Source of the DNA: JBGQBN01 sp041494805 | GTDB taxonomy: Bacteria; Acidobacteriota; Terriglobia; Terriglobales; Acidobacteriaceae | DNA length: 5,897 bases | Reading direction: 5' to 3' | NCBI GenBank assembly: GCA_041494805.1 | Contig: JBGQBN010000102.1 | Span: forward strand, 1 to 5,897 | Shown: positions 5,340 through 5,897 of the stretch, in pieces | Layout of the letters: each line of letters begins with the position of its first letter | How positions within the stretch are numbered: position 1 is the stretch's first letter | Notes under the pieces: model-generated | Seen by the model: only the letters and a program-made list of their open reading frames with translations | Database searches by the model: none | What the model was told of the DNA's origin: nothing | Program-made: the position numbers and the translations under genes

Positions 5340-5553
5340 TGGGACTTTGCGGGTGGCCTACCTTTTCGCAACCGTTTTCCCCCTCGTTGATGTCTCGGTG
5401 CCCGCGGTGAACCGACTCGCGCAACTCATCCTGCTCTTGACCTGTCTTGGCCCTGCCTTTGATCTTGCGGCTGCCCCCATGGTTCGGCTGCGCTCACCAC
5501 AGGTCCGTTCCCGCCGCGGGGGGACACGTTCGCTGCGCTCAGTGCAAGCAGGC
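5340..5553. other. Non-coding spacer with short interspersed-repeat motifs
   Basis: No supported gene. It contains TTCGGCTGCGCTCA (5484-5497) and TTCGCTGCGCTCA (5529-5541), variants of the CTGAGCGCAGCGAA motif common in scattered intergenic repeats, with a GC-rich CCGCCGCGGGG stretch between. GTTGATGTCTCGGTG (about 5384-5399) also recalls a widespread repeat, from memory only. Plus-strand reading frames here have low-complexity Arg-rich products and no ribosome site. Confidence 0.4.
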
Positions 5554-5862
5554 GGGAAGCCTTTGACGTTGCCTTTCCGCCAAATACGCCGACACGGAAA
5601 CGGCCAGTGTACGCGATCACGCAAAAACTGGTCCCACGGCCAGTCGAATTTTGCCGCGCAGTGTGCGATGCTACGAATGGAGGTTTCTCGTATGACGCGT
5701 GCGACAGATCCTGTCGGGGGCTGGTTTTCCTCTCTACCACTTGCGCCGGTTCTCTCGCGCAATCCCCGCCTTTCTAATCGCAACAAGGTGCGAATAGAAA
5801 TCGCTGTAACGTATTCAAAACAAACGAGGGGGACCAATTCTAATCGCAACTAGTTCCGGGGG
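5554..5862 (-). repeat. Right arm of the large inverted repeat
   Basis: The reverse complement of this arm matches 914-1286, without the 63 bp found only on the left. It carries the 13-bp box TTCTAATCGCAAC twice in direct orientation (5772-5784 and 5838-5850, 66 bp apart). A near-match in the opposite orientation (TGCGAATAGAA, 5789-5799) lets 5772-5799 fold into an 11-position stem with one mismatch and a 6-nt loop. The left arm has diverged boxes at corresponding positions (926-938, 993-1005). The frames open through this arm are not called genes because the two arms show no codon-position bias in their differences. Confidence 0.85.
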
Positions 5863-5897
5863 CCCGCACAGAGCTTTTCAGGCTCGCCCACCTGAAG
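5863..5897. other. Right edge of the window
   Basis: Only a short inverted repeat, TTCAGG (5877-5882) with CCTGAA (5891-5896), is visible. It may belong to a neighbouring repeat or gene beyond the edge; too little sequence is present to say more. Confidence 0.3.

Noticed and set aside
5293..5853. 186-codon plus-strand open frame at the right end
   Set aside because: It runs through the leader copy, the interspersed-repeat spacer and the right arm, which are independent elements. The join has no homologue at the left arm and no ribosome site supports it.

Overview
The window looks like a chromosomal accessory stretch from a soil bacterium of the Acidobacteriota type. This rests on pattern recognition, not a search. 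The pointers are a secreted M48-type protease with a Gln/Pro-rich linker, a membrane regulator that joins a CadC-like DNA-binding domain to a TolB-N-like domain and TPRs, GC-rich codon use, and short interspersed palindromic repeats between genes.

Layout, left to right. 1-593 (-): N-terminal 197 codons of an exported M48-family metalloprotease running off the left edge, with a TATAAT promoter at 620-625. 594-1374: no convincing gene. It holds a cluster of REP-like hairpins (690-792), an interspersed repeat (818-897) and the left arm (914-1286) of a large inverted repeat. 1375-3231 (-): the 618-residue membrane-bound regulator. 3232-3367: divergent control region. 3368-4177 (+): secreted trypsin-fold (S1) serine protease. 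4227-4919 (+): exported monohaem cytochrome c, probably cotranscribed with the protease and followed by a strong hairpin terminator (4944-4981). 5034-5267 (+): 3' remnant of a second protease copy. 5288-5339: a second copy of the protease leader. 5554-5862: the right arm of the inverted repeat, about 86% identical to the left arm in its gap-free core.

The regulator, protease and cytochrome form a divergently transcribed unit lying between two inverted repeat arms. The regulator could sense something outside the cytoplasmic membrane through its TolB-N/TPR part and bind the shared promoter region, which carries a direct repeat (GTTCATATG/GTTCAGATG, 22 bp apart). Both downstream products carry signal peptides, so the output would act outside the cytoplasm. 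The protease locus seems to have been a tandem array: one intact copy, one 3' remnant and one extra leader survive, with the cytochrome between protease copies. The functional link between protease and cytochrome, and any mobility of the cassette, are inference.
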